A DNA stretch of 32,014 bases from a virus: IMG/VR virus record IMGVR_UViG_3300047380_000845, positions 1 through 32,014 of that record; one strand, given 5' to 3'. Both the position numbers and the translations under genes were made by a program. Below the pieces are notes generated by a model. That model made no database searches. It was given only the letters and a program-made list of their open reading frames with translations, and was not told where the DNA came from. Positions within the stretch are counted from its first letter, which is position 1, and the number at the start of each line of letters is the position of its first letter. Below, in pieces: positions 1-7,802 of the stretch.

Positions 1-435
1 GTCCGCTAACTCCTGGCTGATAGGTGGAACATCAGGTACGTTCTCTGCCACTCTAGAATATCTACCAAGTTCTGGGAATAACTCAACCAATTCGTTTAAC
101 TGGATCCCAGCATGCATTGCTGCTACGATATATGTGGGATGAGTATGTAGTACTACTCGACATCCTGTTGGAATGATTCTTTGTAATCCCCAATGTAGAG
201 GCAATTCGCCGGTAGGTTTTAAGCCTGATGCGATATCAGTGAAATACATCTCTTCACAATCATCGGCTTTTAATTTTTTAAACATGTCATATTGAATGAC
301 AGGTTTTCTGATGCCCGAAGGCGTAACATAGAAGTGATCCCTATCAGCGTGTCGGATAGACACATTGCCATCTCTTGTACTAATCATACCTTTATCGTAT
401 GAATGCTTCATCACTTCACATATTGTTTCTAACAT
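1..435 (-). CDS. Class II aldolase/adducin-family protein, N-terminal 145 residues (cut by window edge)
   Basis: The reading frame opens with ATG at 435, preceded by AGGA at good spacing, and stays open to base 1, so the C-terminus lies outside the window. Residues 23-26 (GNVS), 38-41 (TPSG), 71-77 (GLKPTGE, with Glu77) and 97-99 (HTH) match the phosphate-binding loops, catalytic Glu and first zinc-binding His pair of L-fuculose-phosphate-type class II aldolases. Such enzymes cleave or epimerise sugar phosphates in the cytoplasm using Zn2+. It is the last gene seen of the nrdA-nrdB-glutaredoxin run. The substrate cannot be read from the sequence. A metabolic role during infection, or a role in modifying a sugar, is inference. 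Confidence 0.8.
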   Translation of the reverse strand, partial: MLETICEVMKHSYDKGMISTRDGNVSIRHADRDHFYVTPSGIRKPVIQYDMFKKLKADDCEEMYFTDIASGLKPTGELPLHWGLQRIIPTGCRVVLHTHPTYIVAAMHAGIQLNELVELFPELGRYSRVAENVPDVPPISQELAD

Positions 436-443
436 AATATATC

Positions 444-875
444 CTATTTAATAATATTCTTAACTGCATTACCGCCAAGTCGAATCTGAATAATACCGTT
501 ATAGTAATCATCCGTCAACAACACTTCTCTGTCGAATTGCTCTTTTGCTTCCATATATGAGCATTCGCCTTTTGTTTTACATAGGTGCAATATTTCTCTG
601 TAAAACACTTCTGGGCCCATCTTTTCAACATCTTCGTTTAGATGTTTATTAGACCCATAATAATCTTTCCAATCTGACTCAACTAGTGTTTTCTTTCGAC
701 GCTTTCGAGTCTTGGTTATCGGTAAGGTCTTTTGGCTCCAAAAGAATTTCTTGCCTATGTATTTCCGACCCGTTGCTCGATTCGTTATCATGTATACAAA
801 ACCGTACACGTCTTTGTGACTGCATTCTTCGTTGAGTTCGTATTCTGTGCCTTGATAGTACCATTTATTTGTCAT
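444..875 (-). CDS. GIY-YIG-like nuclease domain protein (143 aa)
   Basis: Near the N-terminus the protein has a GFVY...KYIG pair (about residues 25-41), a variant of the GIY-YIG nuclease signature. A basic stretch (KTRKRRKK), a YYGSN segment and a Glu-rich region (about 104-114) follow. The overall form resembles short stand-alone GIY-YIG proteins common in T4-like phages. T4 endonuclease II (DenA) is also a small GIY-YIG enzyme, but similarity beyond the motif is not evident. The start has AAGGG only one base upstream, so initiation may be weak or coupled to the zinc-ribbon gene ending 11 bases earlier. It may be a homing-type or host-DNA-degrading nuclease; activity is unproven. Confidence 0.6.
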   Translation of the reverse strand: MTNKWYYQGTEYELNEECSHKDVYGFVYMITNRATGRKYIGKKFFWSQKTLPITKTRKRRKKTLVESDWKDYYGSNKHLNEDVEKMGPEVFYREILHLCKTKGECSYMEAKEQFDREVLLTDDYYNGIIQIRLGGNAVKNIIK

Positions 876-886
876 ACCCTTATATA

Positions 887-1042
887 TTAGTCTTCAAAAT
901 CCAATTCATCTGAAAAATCATAAAGTTCTTCTTGCTTTTCACCGCAGACCGGACAATAAACTGGAGGAGCTTCACTGTATAGTATTGTTGTTCTACAAAA
1001 GCATGCGTCACAATCTATTTCTAATCTTTGAGTTTTTGCCAT
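887..1042 (-). CDS. Zinc-ribbon miniprotein (51 aa)
   Basis: A short frame from ATG at 1042 to TAA at 887 fills the gap between the glutaredoxin and GIY-YIG genes. Its start overlaps the glutaredoxin stop by one base (TAATG), typical of translational coupling. The product has Cys at residues 11, 14 and 16 and CPVCG at 30-34, spaced like a zinc ribbon, then a very acidic tail (ELYDFSDELDFED). Similar miniproteins are frequent in T4-like phages, but no function is assigned. It could bind RNA, DNA or a host protein. Confidence 0.7.
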   Translation of the reverse strand: MAKTQRLEIDCDACFCRTTILYSEAPPVYCPVCGEKQEELYDFSDELDFED

Positions 1043-1275
1043 TAGTAATCCCTATTAAATTCTGTCCAACCGCCAATGGATACACCATCGACTATGATTT
1101 GAGGAAACGTTTTAGCATTAGGAAACTTTTCTAGTAATTCTTCACGATTAAAATCTGTGCCTAACATAAATTTCTTATATGTTGCTATTTTGCTCACACT
1201 CATATATTCTGCTTTTTGAATTGCGTAGTTGCAGTATGGGCAATTGTCTTTACTATAAATTTCGATATTGTACAT
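1042..1275 (-). CDS. Glutaredoxin (77 aa)
   Basis: A compact thioredoxin-fold protein with the CPYC redox motif at residues 12-15, a cis-proline segment (TFPQIIVDG, about 56-64) and the GG at 68-69 that binds glutathione in glutaredoxins. It lies directly downstream of nrdA and nrdB, so its likely job is to reduce the C-terminal CxxC of the phage ribonucleotide reductase, as T4 NrdC does. The start has AGGA eight bases upstream. The family call is firm; the NrdC-equivalent role follows from context. Confidence 0.88.
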   Translation of the reverse strand: MYNIEIYSKDNCPYCNYAIQKAEYMSVSKIATYKKFMLGTDFNREELLEKFPNAKTFPQIIVDGVSIGGWTEFNRDY

Positions 1276-1284
1276 TATATAATC

Positions 1285-2355
1285 CTATAAGCTAAGGCCA
1301 GCCAAACCTTCGGCCGACACGTCTTGTTTAACACCACCTGAAATATACGAGGTGATTTCTGTTTCTTGTGGTGCAACTTGAACGTTGCTACCACCAATCC
1401 ATTTTTCTGTCCAAGGCAATGGGTTTGTCTTGGATACAGAGTATGGGCAATATAAACCCAATGAACGCATTCGTTTGCATCCAATAAATTCAATATAATC
1501 TGATAGAAGTTTTTCGTTTAGTCCAATCATTGAACCATCTTTAAATAAGTATTTTGCCCATGTTTTTTCCTGTTCAATAACATCAACAAACATTTTTTCT
1601 ACTTCGTCTGAACATTCTTTAGCGATTTTCGCCATGTCTTTATCTTCTTTTACCATGCGTTTAATCATAGTAGTTGATGCCGCAAGATGAACGTTCTCGT
1701 CACGTGCAATCAGTTTGATAATCTTTGCGTTACCTTCCATCTTCTTTAATTCTGCAAAAGCCCAAGAGCATGCGAATGAGACGTAAAAGCGAATACCTTC
1801 TAATGCATTTGCACCCATCATAGCCATATAAACTGCTTTCTTGTGAGCATATGAACCATGTCCAGGTGATACCTTATTACGATTATCCAAATCATCATAG
1901 TATTTTGTAATGCTTTGCGCACAATCTGAAATCTCTTGACTATCCATAATGGTATCAAAGACTAAAGACGGGTTAGCATACACATTACGAATGATGTGAG
2001 TATATGAACGTGAGTGAATAGTTTCAAAGAAAGTCCATGTTAAAATCCAGTTCTCAACTTCTGGTAAAGAACAGATTGGTAGAAACGAAATAGCCGGGTC
2101 TCTGCCTTGTACACTATCCAATAAGATTTGACGCTTCAGGTTGCTTGTGAAGATATGCTTCTCAAACTCATTAAGGTCATTAAAGTCTTTCTTATCTTTT
2201 GATACGTCTACTTCTTCTGGTCTCCAAAAGAAACCTAATTGTTTTTCTGTAATTTTATCCAACTCCGGATACTTCAATTGATCGTATCTTGCAATGTCAA
2301 CCGCTTCATCAAGAAACATGTTTTTGCTAAGATGGGACTTTTTCTTACTTGCCAT
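1285..2355 (-). CDS. nrdB: Ribonucleoside-diphosphate reductase class Ia, beta subunit
   Basis: This is the radical-generating small subunit, which forms the diiron-tyrosyl cofactor used by NrdA to make deoxynucleotides. The segment FETIHSRSYTHI holds the Glu and His iron ligands and the radical Tyr as in E. coli NrdB. DENVHLAAS holds the second Glu/His ligand pair. ATG at 2355 is chosen because AAAGGT precedes it and it follows the nrdA stop (2369); the longer frame to 2403 would overlap nrdA. The length (356 aa) is near the E. coli size of about 376. Unlike T4 nrdB there is no intron. The C-terminal tail that docks into NrdA is present (GLAGLSL). Confidence 0.95.
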   Translation of the reverse strand: MASKKKSHLSKNMFLDEAVDIARYDQLKYPELDKITEKQLGFFWRPEEVDVSKDKKDFNDLNEFEKHIFTSNLKRQILLDSVQGRDPAISFLPICSLPEVENWILTWTFFETIHSRSYTHIIRNVYANPSLVFDTIMDSQEISDCAQSITKYYDDLDNRNKVSPGHGSYAHKKAVYMAMMGANALEGIRFYVSFACSWAFAELKKMEGNAKIIKLIARDENVHLAASTTMIKRMVKEDKDMAKIAKECSDEVEKMFVDVIEQEKTWAKYLFKDGSMIGLNEKLLSDYIEFIGCKRMRSLGLYCPYSVSKTNPLPWTEKWIGGSNVQVAPQETEITSYISGGVKQDVSAEGLAGLSL

Positions 2356-2368
2356 TAATTTGTTACCT

Positions 2369-4666
2369 TTATATTGTACATGAATCGCAGTCTTCCTCTT
2401 CAACCTCAGTCGGAGAAGTGCCCTCGTACGTGTGGTGAGTTTCCGTATCAGTCATCTCTCCCGCACCGTCGTGGGTGTTAAAATAGTATAGTTGTTTTAG
2501 ACCGTACTTGTAAGCCGTTACTAGGTCTTTGATAAGCACTGACATCGGAATCTTTGAATCTTCAAACTTCGCAGGATTATAGGAAGTATTAACGCTGATT
2601 CCTTGGTCAACGTATTTTTGCAAAATAGCGCAGATAGCCAGATAACCATCCGGAGAGTCTTGGTCCCATAATAGGTCATATTTATTTTTGAGGTGGTGGT
2701 ACCCAGGGACTACCTGAGCCATGACCCCATCTTTACTTTGTTTATATGATACCAAGGCTCTTGGAGGTTCAATGCCATTCGTACTATTACTAATCTGTGC
2801 ACTTGTTTCTGCTGGCATCAACGCCATGAGAGTGGAATTACGAATGCCTGTTTCTCTTAGTTGGCAACCCAACTCAGTCCACGGAAGACGTACCCGGTGC
2901 TCTGTTATACTATCTACTGCACGTTTATATGTATCATTTGGAAACACTCCACGGGCATATTTTGTATCATTATTTGCACTTATTTTACCTTTTTCTTTAG
3001 CAAGATCGGCCGATGCTTTAATGAGATAATATGACCATGCTTCGGCGTATTCATCTACTGTTTCATATGCAGACTCATCATACTTCATACCACGTTTTGC
3101 TAGGAAGTATGCAAGGTTGATAATACCAACACCTAACGGTCGACGTGCCATTGTAGATTTGTATGCGGCTTTAACCGGATATTCCTGGTAATCAAGAAGT
3201 TCATCTAAACCACGAACCGCAAGAGTACAGTATTTCTCAAACTCTGATGGTTCATTAATGAGACCCCAATTGATTGCCGACAATGTACATAGACTAATTT
3301 CACCATCTTCATCGTCGTATGATTGTAATGGTTTAGTTGGAAGATTAATCTCTACACACAAATTACTCATACGAATTGGTGCAACCTCAGGGTCAAATGC
3401 ACCGTGCTCATTGGCATGGTCAACATTCATTACATAGATACGTCCAGTATCTTTACGTTCTTTCAATAACTGAGAGAATGCTTCAACCGCAGTCATTGTC
3501 TTCTTACGAATAGAGCGAGTCTTTTCGTATTTTTCGTAAAGTTCTTTAAACTTATCTTGGTCCGAAAAGAATGTATCGTATAAACCTGGTACATCGTTCG
3601 GGTCAAAGAATGTGATATTACCATTACTCAATAAGCGTTCATACATCAGTTTATTTACTTGGAATGCATAATCCATATGACGGACCCTGTTCTCTTCAGT
3701 GCCTTTATTGTTTTTCAATACAACAAGGTCTTCAAATTCATAGTGCCACATAGGAACATAAACAGTTGCGGCGCCACCACGTACTCCGCCTTGTGAACAA
3801 GACTTTACCGCGGACTGAAAATATTTTAAGAATGGAATTAAACCGGTGTGAACAATAGAACCGTCACCTACTTGAGCACCAGCGGCTCGAATAGAACCAG
3901 CGCCAATACCAATACCAGCCTTCTTCGAAATATATTTTACTATAGACGTAGCAGTAGCATTAATGGAATCAAGAGAATCTCCTGATTCAATGAGAACACA
4001 TGAAGAAAACTGACGAGTCGATGTTCTAACACCTGCCATGATTGGTGTTGGGAGTGAGATATAAAAGAGTGAGATTGCATCGTAATAATCCTTAACGTAT
4101 TGTGCTCTGGTTTCTTTGGGGTAATTTGCAAACAATGTTGCCGCAACCATCATATATAAAATCTGTGGAGTTTCATAGATTTCTTTGGTCTTACGATTCT
4201 GAACCAAATATTTACCACGGAACTGTTCCATACCAACATACGTAAATGTGTCATCACGTTCATGTTTGATATAAGCATCTAGTTCATCGATTTCCTCAGA
4301 AGTATAAGACTCCATGATTCCACCATCGTAGATATTCTTTGAAACGTTTTCAATAATGATTTTTCTCAGTGGCCATGGCTTATAGTCACCATATACTTCT
4401 TTCCGAAGCTTATAGTTGACTAGCCGGGCAGAGACAAATTGATAGTTTGGGGTTGACTCAGAAATAAGTTCTGCGGATGACTTGATGAGTAGTTCATGAA
4501 TATCATATGCAGGAATCTTATCATATAACTGGATGTTAGCTTTTAGTTCAATCTGTGAGATGGACACTGCGGCAATACCGTCAGTAGCCCATTCTAATAC
4601 TTTATGCACTTTTTCAAGGTCGAACGGTTGGAGACTTCCGTCTCTTTTAGTGACGTTTAAAATCAT
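2369..4666 (-). CDS. nrdA: Ribonucleoside-diphosphate reductase class Ia, alpha subunit
   Basis: Catalytic large subunit reducing NDPs to dNDPs. An N-terminal ATP-cone (TKRDGSLQPFDLEKVHKVL) suggests allosteric activity control is retained. Key residues are visible: Cys223 (SSCVLIESGDS) and Cys460 form the active-site pair, NLCVE at 435-439 carries the thiyl radical Cys437, and the C-terminal CDSC (760-763) is the shuttle pair reduced by glutaredoxin. At 765 aa it matches the roughly 761 of E. coli NrdA, with strong similarity throughout. A dedicated sigma70-like promoter lies just upstream (4721-4749), and nrdB and glutaredoxin follow in the same operon. Confidence 0.97.
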   Translation of the reverse strand: MILNVTKRDGSLQPFDLEKVHKVLEWATDGIAAVSISQIELKANIQLYDKIPAYDIHELLIKSSAELISESTPNYQFVSARLVNYKLRKEVYGDYKPWPLRKIIIENVSKNIYDGGIMESYTSEEIDELDAYIKHERDDTFTYVGMEQFRGKYLVQNRKTKEIYETPQILYMMVAATLFANYPKETRAQYVKDYYDAISLFYISLPTPIMAGVRTSTRQFSSCVLIESGDSLDSINATATSIVKYISKKAGIGIGAGSIRAAGAQVGDGSIVHTGLIPFLKYFQSAVKSCSQGGVRGGAATVYVPMWHYEFEDLVVLKNNKGTEENRVRHMDYAFQVNKLMYERLLSNGNITFFDPNDVPGLYDTFFSDQDKFKELYEKYEKTRSIRKKTMTAVEAFSQLLKERKDTGRIYVMNVDHANEHGAFDPEVAPIRMSNLCVEINLPTKPLQSYDDEDGEISLCTLSAINWGLINEPSEFEKYCTLAVRGLDELLDYQEYPVKAAYKSTMARRPLGVGIINLAYFLAKRGMKYDESAYETVDEYAEAWSYYLIKASADLAKEKGKISANNDTKYARGVFPNDTYKRAVDSITEHRVRLPWTELGCQLRETGIRNSTLMALMPAETSAQISNSTNGIEPPRALVSYKQSKDGVMAQVVPGYHHLKNKYDLLWDQDSPDGYLAICAILQKYVDQGISVNTSYNPAKFEDSKIPMSVLIKDLVTAYKYGLKQLYYFNTHDGAGEMTDTETHHTYEGTSPTEVEEEDCDSCTI

Positions 4667-4720
4667 TACGAATTATCCTAACGGGTTGCGTTGTTTAAAA
4701 TGTTGTGTTATTATGTATGT

Positions 4721-4749
4721 ATTATACCACAGTTAACTGTGAATGTACA
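4721..4749 (-). promoter_or_regulatory. Sigma70-like promoter for nrdA operon, with palindromic spacer
   Basis: Read on the minus strand: A-rich tract, TGTACA (4744-4749), a 17-base spacer, then TGG-TATAAT (-10 at 4721-4726, extended). It is one of six near-identical promoters in the window. The spacer contains a perfect 14-base palindrome, CACAGTTAACTGTG (4728-4741), which could be an operator. The nrdA start codon is 55 bases downstream. Confidence 0.85.
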
Positions 4750-4752
4750 TAA

Positions 4753-5106
4753 CTATTTTTTCTTTTTTGAAGATTTTTTTGTACAACCGCATTTGGATTT
4801 TTCAACTTCGTCGAGCCTAGCACTAATTGCATTAATGCGGTCGATTAATTCTGTTGCCCCTTTAGGTGCGACAGGAGGATGACTATCGTTTTCTAATAGT
4901 TTGAGTCTTTCCGCTATGAGTGGAAATTGTTTTTGGAATTTTGCATCTTTCTTTGCAACGTCAATATCGTACTTAGTTGCGATATGTTGCATGAATGCGT
5001 CTACGTGCTTTTGGAACCAGATACCCATACGAGTACCTTGCCACCATTGATAAAATGAACTTCCGATAATGCTACTCATCATAGCTTTTAAAACAAACCA
5101 ATACAT
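4753..5106 (-). CDS. Conserved small phage protein with hydrophobic N-terminus and Lys-rich tail (117 aa)
   Basis: The first 30 residues are hydrophobic and aromatic (MYWFVLKAMMSSIIGSSFYQWW), possibly an amphipathic or single membrane helix. A charged helical middle follows, then a predicted coiled coil (about 84-105) and a CGCTKKSSKKKK tail. The start overlaps the upstream lipase stop by one base and has GGAGG ten bases before it, so the two are probably translated together. Position after the spanins and lipase suggests a lysis or membrane role. It lacks the usual two or three membrane spans of a holin, so holin is only a guess. Confidence 0.7.
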   Translation of the reverse strand: MYWFVLKAMMSSIIGSSFYQWWQGTRMGIWFQKHVDAFMQHIATKYDIDVAKKDAKFQKQFPLIAERLKLLENDSHPPVAPKGATELIDRINAISARLDEVEKSKCGCTKKSSKKKK

Positions 5107-5879
5107 TATGATATATCCTCCTTATTATTGTCTATGTATTCAACGTACTTAATCATAGAATGGTCTGTTAGCATGTCAAAGAATTTTCCACGTTTCCATC
5201 CAGCCCATATACCACGAAACATATCTTTCACCGCTTGCCACCCTGTAAGTCTTCTTAGGTTACCATAGGCATTAAAATATTGAAGCGTTCCATGGTGTTT
5301 AAATGTAAGTGCAGCGGGAGGTACTTTAGTTACAATATCATTATTGTTAACAAATCGGTGATGTTCACAATCTATATTCTTGATGAATCTTCCACCGCCA
5401 ACGCGAGGTGACCCAAATGTAAATAATGCTTTAGGAGTATAACGACTGGCACTAATTGTAGCCATAGCCGCGCCGAGTGAATGTCCAGTCATATAAACGT
5501 TTTTTGGGTTTTTAAGTTGCTGGTTCTGTTCTAGTTCAGCAAGTACGAATGGCCATAGATCATTGACTTCATCTTGAAATCCCCCATGTACCCTACCGCC
5601 GGCTATCGCGCTATTCTTAAAGACCTTCAGGTCTGCCATGACGTCATTAAACTTTGTAGGTTCTGTTCCCCTAAAAGCAATCCACATATCGTACCTGTTG
5701 CGAACAACTAGACACTCTGCTCCATCTTTTGCTAATAGTTTTGATGATGTAAAACCTAATTGCTTTACTATAGGTTTACAGTCATCGTGATTATTGTAAG
5801 CCAACTGGGCTAATTTAGCCGCGATAAGACTTATTTCACCAAGTGTACACTCAGTTCCCTTTGTTTGTGGTTGTGGCAT
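5106..5879 (-). CDS. Class 3 lipase-like alpha/beta hydrolase
   Basis: This protein has the lipase nucleophile elbow GHSLGAA (Ser134 counting from the chosen start), the typical TFGSPRVGG segment after it, NNDIVTKVPP with the catalytic Asp (about 181) and a HHGT segment with the catalytic His (about 195). MWIAFRGTEP matches the oxyanion-hole region. These are marks of the fungal-type Lipase_3 family that cleaves acyl esters. ATG at 5879 is chosen because GGAGG lies six bases upstream; a longer frame to 5915 would run into the outer-spanin gene. Its place directly after the spanin pair suggests a phospholipase that helps membrane disruption at lysis. No signal peptide is visible. Confidence 0.82.
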   Translation of the reverse strand: MPQPQTKGTECTLGEISLIAAKLAQLAYNNHDDCKPIVKQLGFTSSKLLAKDGAECLVVRNRYDMWIAFRGTEPTKFNDVMADLKVFKNSAIAGGRVHGGFQDEVNDLWPFVLAELEQNQQLKNPKNVYMTGHSLGAAMATISASRYTPKALFTFGSPRVGGGRFIKNIDCEHHRFVNNNDIVTKVPPAALTFKHHGTLQYFNAYGNLRRLTGWQAVKDMFRGIWAGWKRGKFFDMLTDHSMIKYVEYIDNNKEDIS

Positions 5880-6279
5880 TATCGCCTCCGCTATTCTCTT
5901 CATTGTCTGGTTCATCTTCGTATGTTGTCACCTTCTTATAATATATTACAACTGCTTTTAGTTCTTTTACGTACCTCTTAATCTCCTGTAAGTTATACGC
6001 CATTAATTCATAGTCCCCTGCCGACATGGCAAAGAATACACCATTTGATTCTTTCTTATTCTTTGCGAGGAATTCATCCAGGTTCTTTTCAGACACAACA
6101 AACCAATACGGTTCTTTCATGTCTATCTTACGTGGTAAGGTAGGCTGAGTGATTGGAACTCTAACGGGTACTGTTTTAATTTCAACCGGAATCGGTTTTG
6201 GAGTTAGTAAGGCGCAACCACTAGTTACTGACGTCAGTAATACTAAAGTCGCTATCATTCTCAAGTGAGTCAAATACAT
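5851..6279 (-). CDS. Outer-membrane spanin-like lipoprotein (Rz1-like)
   Basis: From ATG at 6279 (GGAG upstream) the product starts MYLTHLRMIATLVLLTSVTSGC, a short lipoprotein signal with a lipobox-like VTSGC; Cys22 would be lipidated. A proline-rich stretch follows (TPKPIPVEIKTVPVRVP), a hallmark of outer spanins, then a helical region and an acidic Asn-rich tail. The gene begins 59 bases inside the upstream inner-spanin gene in a different frame, the overlapping arrangement known for Rz/Rz1-type pairs. The predicted role is fusing inner and outer membranes at the end of lysis of a Gram-negative host. At about 142 aa it is longer than most Rz1 proteins, so the tail may have an extra function. 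Confidence 0.72.
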   Translation of the reverse strand: MYLTHLRMIATLVLLTSVTSGCALLTPKPIPVEIKTVPVRVPITQPTLPRKIDMKEPYWFVVSEKNLDEFLAKNKKESNGVFFAMSAGDYELMAYNLQEIKRYVKELKAVVIYYKKVTTYEDEPDNEENSGGDNATTTNKGN

Positions 6280-6607
6280 CTTTTGTAGCTCCATTAACTC
6301 TAGTTTCAATTAGCCCTGGTTTCGCCGCAGAGATTTTTGCTAGATCATGTCTTTTAAATATATCCAAGTATCTAGTCATCTCAGCCTGGATATCTTGGTT
6401 TTGTTGGATTATTTCATTAAGTGATTCTGTCTGAACTGCATATGAGTTTTGAATTCTGTTGATAGTATCTTCTTGAGTGTCAATCTTTAATTCATATGCT
6501 TTATTCAAATCACGCAATGTTATTAGTTCTGCCTTGGTTGTGGTATAATAAAAATATCCACCGATGCCCATCATCAGCATCATACCAATTAATACTTTAC
6601 TCAGCAT
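6221..6607 (-). CDS. Inner-membrane spanin-like protein (Rz-like)
   Basis: The 128-aa product has one N-terminal membrane helix (about 4-22, VLIGMMLMMGIGGYFYYT), then a long heptad-like helical region (about 26-85) and a polar tail, the layout of an inner spanin. Its 3' end overlaps the lipoprotein gene in another frame. The start overlaps the end of the upstream 68-aa gene, so translation is probably coupled. Spanin function is inferred from topology and from the lipoprotein partner; spanins diverge too far for a motif match. Confidence 0.7.
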   Translation of the reverse strand: MLSKVLIGMMLMMGIGGYFYYTTTKAELITLRDLNKAYELKIDTQEDTINRIQNSYAVQTESLNEIIQQNQDIQAEMTRYLDIFKRHDLAKISAAKPGLIETRVNGATKDVFDSLENDSDFSITDVSN

Positions 6608-6803
6608 TGAGTCTTGCTTCCCTACGTGCTAAGATTCTTCTAAACATTTCTCGGCCTTCGCGTGTTCTACCGTCGTACAAGCGTTGCTTTTTTTCTTTTT
6701 TCTTTTTTTCTTTATCCATTTGCACGTCGGCCGGCATTGAAACTTCACCCGATCCTGCAGCATTTGCGGCGGTTTCCCACACGTCTTTAAATGTTTTTTT
6801 CAT
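6597..6803 (-). CDS. Small highly charged conserved phage protein (68 aa)
   Basis: The protein has a central Lys/Glu run (DKEKKKKEKKQR) followed by an Arg-rich helix (REGREMFRRILARREARL). It lacks membrane segments and recognisable catalytic motifs. ATG at 6803 overlaps the upstream gene by four bases and has GGAG upstream. The N-terminus MKKTFKDVWETAANAAG loosely resembles the capsid-targeting-like starts seen farther upstream, but has no clear (L/I)xE site. Function unknown; nucleic-acid or scaffold binding is possible from composition only. Confidence 0.65.
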   Translation of the reverse strand: MKKTFKDVWETAANAAGSGEVSMPADVQMDKEKKKKEKKQRLYDGRTREGREMFRRILARREARLNAE

Positions 6804-7396
6804 CTTGAAATATCTCCATTAGTAATATATATCTTTTGTTTTGTTTTGGCGTGAAGTACTTCATAGATATTGTGGCCTAGAAAACGTGTTACTGGAGGAG
6901 TTGTAGATTCCACCACGACTTTACTATTTTCTTTTGCAATAGTATCACCAGTTATCGGCGATACTACGTCAGTTCTTAGTACGTATACACCCTGAGACAA
7001 ACCAATATCAGACTCATACCAAGTATTTTCTGAAATCGTTGTATCGAGTGGTTCATCAAAAATATCTTCGAGGGTTTTTCTAATCCGGTCCTCGGACATT
7101 CCGGTATGTTCTTTAATTAGAAATAACGCAGCCGCATAACTAGCAAGTTTAGTCTTACCAAATGGTAGCTTTCCTAACAGTCTCTTAACGTTGAATACTA
7201 ATTTATGAAATACAGTATATGACGACTTATCCTCATTAGATCTTTCAGACGGCTTTTTAATAACTTTTCCGTTTGCGTCAATGACTCCTTGCTCATATGC
7301 CGTCATTTTTTCCCATGGAGTCGTAAGAAGCTTAAGGAATCTAAACGCATAGAACAAATCTGCGGAGCGCGATATGATACCTTCTTTTATTTGCAT
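6800..7396 (-). CDS. Conserved T4-like phage protein of unknown function (198 aa)
   Basis: A soluble-looking protein with an aromatic N-terminal half (SADLFYAFRFLKLLTTPWEK, then a long basic helix VFHKLVFNVKRLLGKLPFGK and an Ala/Leu-rich helix around 90) and a beta-rich C-terminal half (about 120-198). It fits a conserved uncharacterised family that I associate with marine T4-like phages, but I recognise no enzymatic motif. It immediately follows the 123-aa gene with no gap and precedes the spanin cluster. A structural or assembly role is plausible from neighbourhood alone. Confidence 0.65.
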   Translation of the reverse strand: MQIKEGIISRSADLFYAFRFLKLLTTPWEKMTAYEQGVIDANGKVIKKPSERSNEDKSSYTVFHKLVFNVKRLLGKLPFGKTKLASYAAALFLIKEHTGMSEDRIRKTLEDIFDEPLDTTISENTWYESDIGLSQGVYVLRTDVVSPITGDTIAKENSKVVVESTTPPVTRFLGHNIYEVLHAKTKQKIYITNGDISR

Positions 7397-7768
7397 TTAT
7401 AGATTCCTCAATCTCTCTACTATTATATCATCCATAGGGACGTCAATAAGGTCTGTATCCCGGATATAGTTCAAGAATAGCATGAATGGTTTAATATATG
7501 TGAGTCGAGACTCTGGTATTTTAAACATCAACATTCTATTCGTGGGTTCAATCCCGAATACATTATATAATACAATAAGATGATTGATAATTAATCGTTC
7601 TTGTAGATCACCATCAACCTCGTATCGTCTTAACAGCCTCTTTAAGTATTTAAATCGGCTTAAGTCTTCTTTGAACTCTTCGACGTCAACACACTCTGGA
7701 TTATTATAGTGGTTAGCGGCGAAGAGCGCAAAGTTTTTATTCGTAAGTGCGTCAAATATTTTCATCAT
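7397..7768 (-). CDS. Conserved T4-like phage protein of unknown function (123 aa)
   Basis: Mostly alpha-helical and rich in Leu, Arg and Asn. Core segments such as RFKYLKRLLRRYEVDG and RLIINHLIVLYNVFGIEPTNRML fit a small conserved family I associate with cyanophage and other marine T4-like genomes, where it has no assigned role. The start is one of two adjacent ATGs (7768 or 7765); no strong ribosome site is seen. The gene is separated from the upstream acidic protein by 34 AT-rich bases. Confidence 0.65.
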   Translation of the reverse strand: MMKIFDALTNKNFALFAANHYNNPECVDVEEFKEDLSRFKYLKRLLRRYEVDGDLQERLIINHLIVLYNVFGIEPTNRMLMFKIPESRLTYIKPFMLFLNYIRDTDLIDVPMDDIIVERLRNL

Positions 7769-7802
7769 GTAGTATATATTACTAATTAAATATTAGATTT
7801 GA

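Noticed and set aside
444-875. Assigning the GIY-YIG protein as T4 endonuclease II (denA)
   Set aside because: Only the family motif is shared; the rest of the sequence does not visibly match DenA, so no symbol was given.
1275-1493. 72-aa minus-strand frame overlapping nrdB
   Set aside because: It lies wholly in another frame of the strongly conserved nrdB C-terminus and has no family features.
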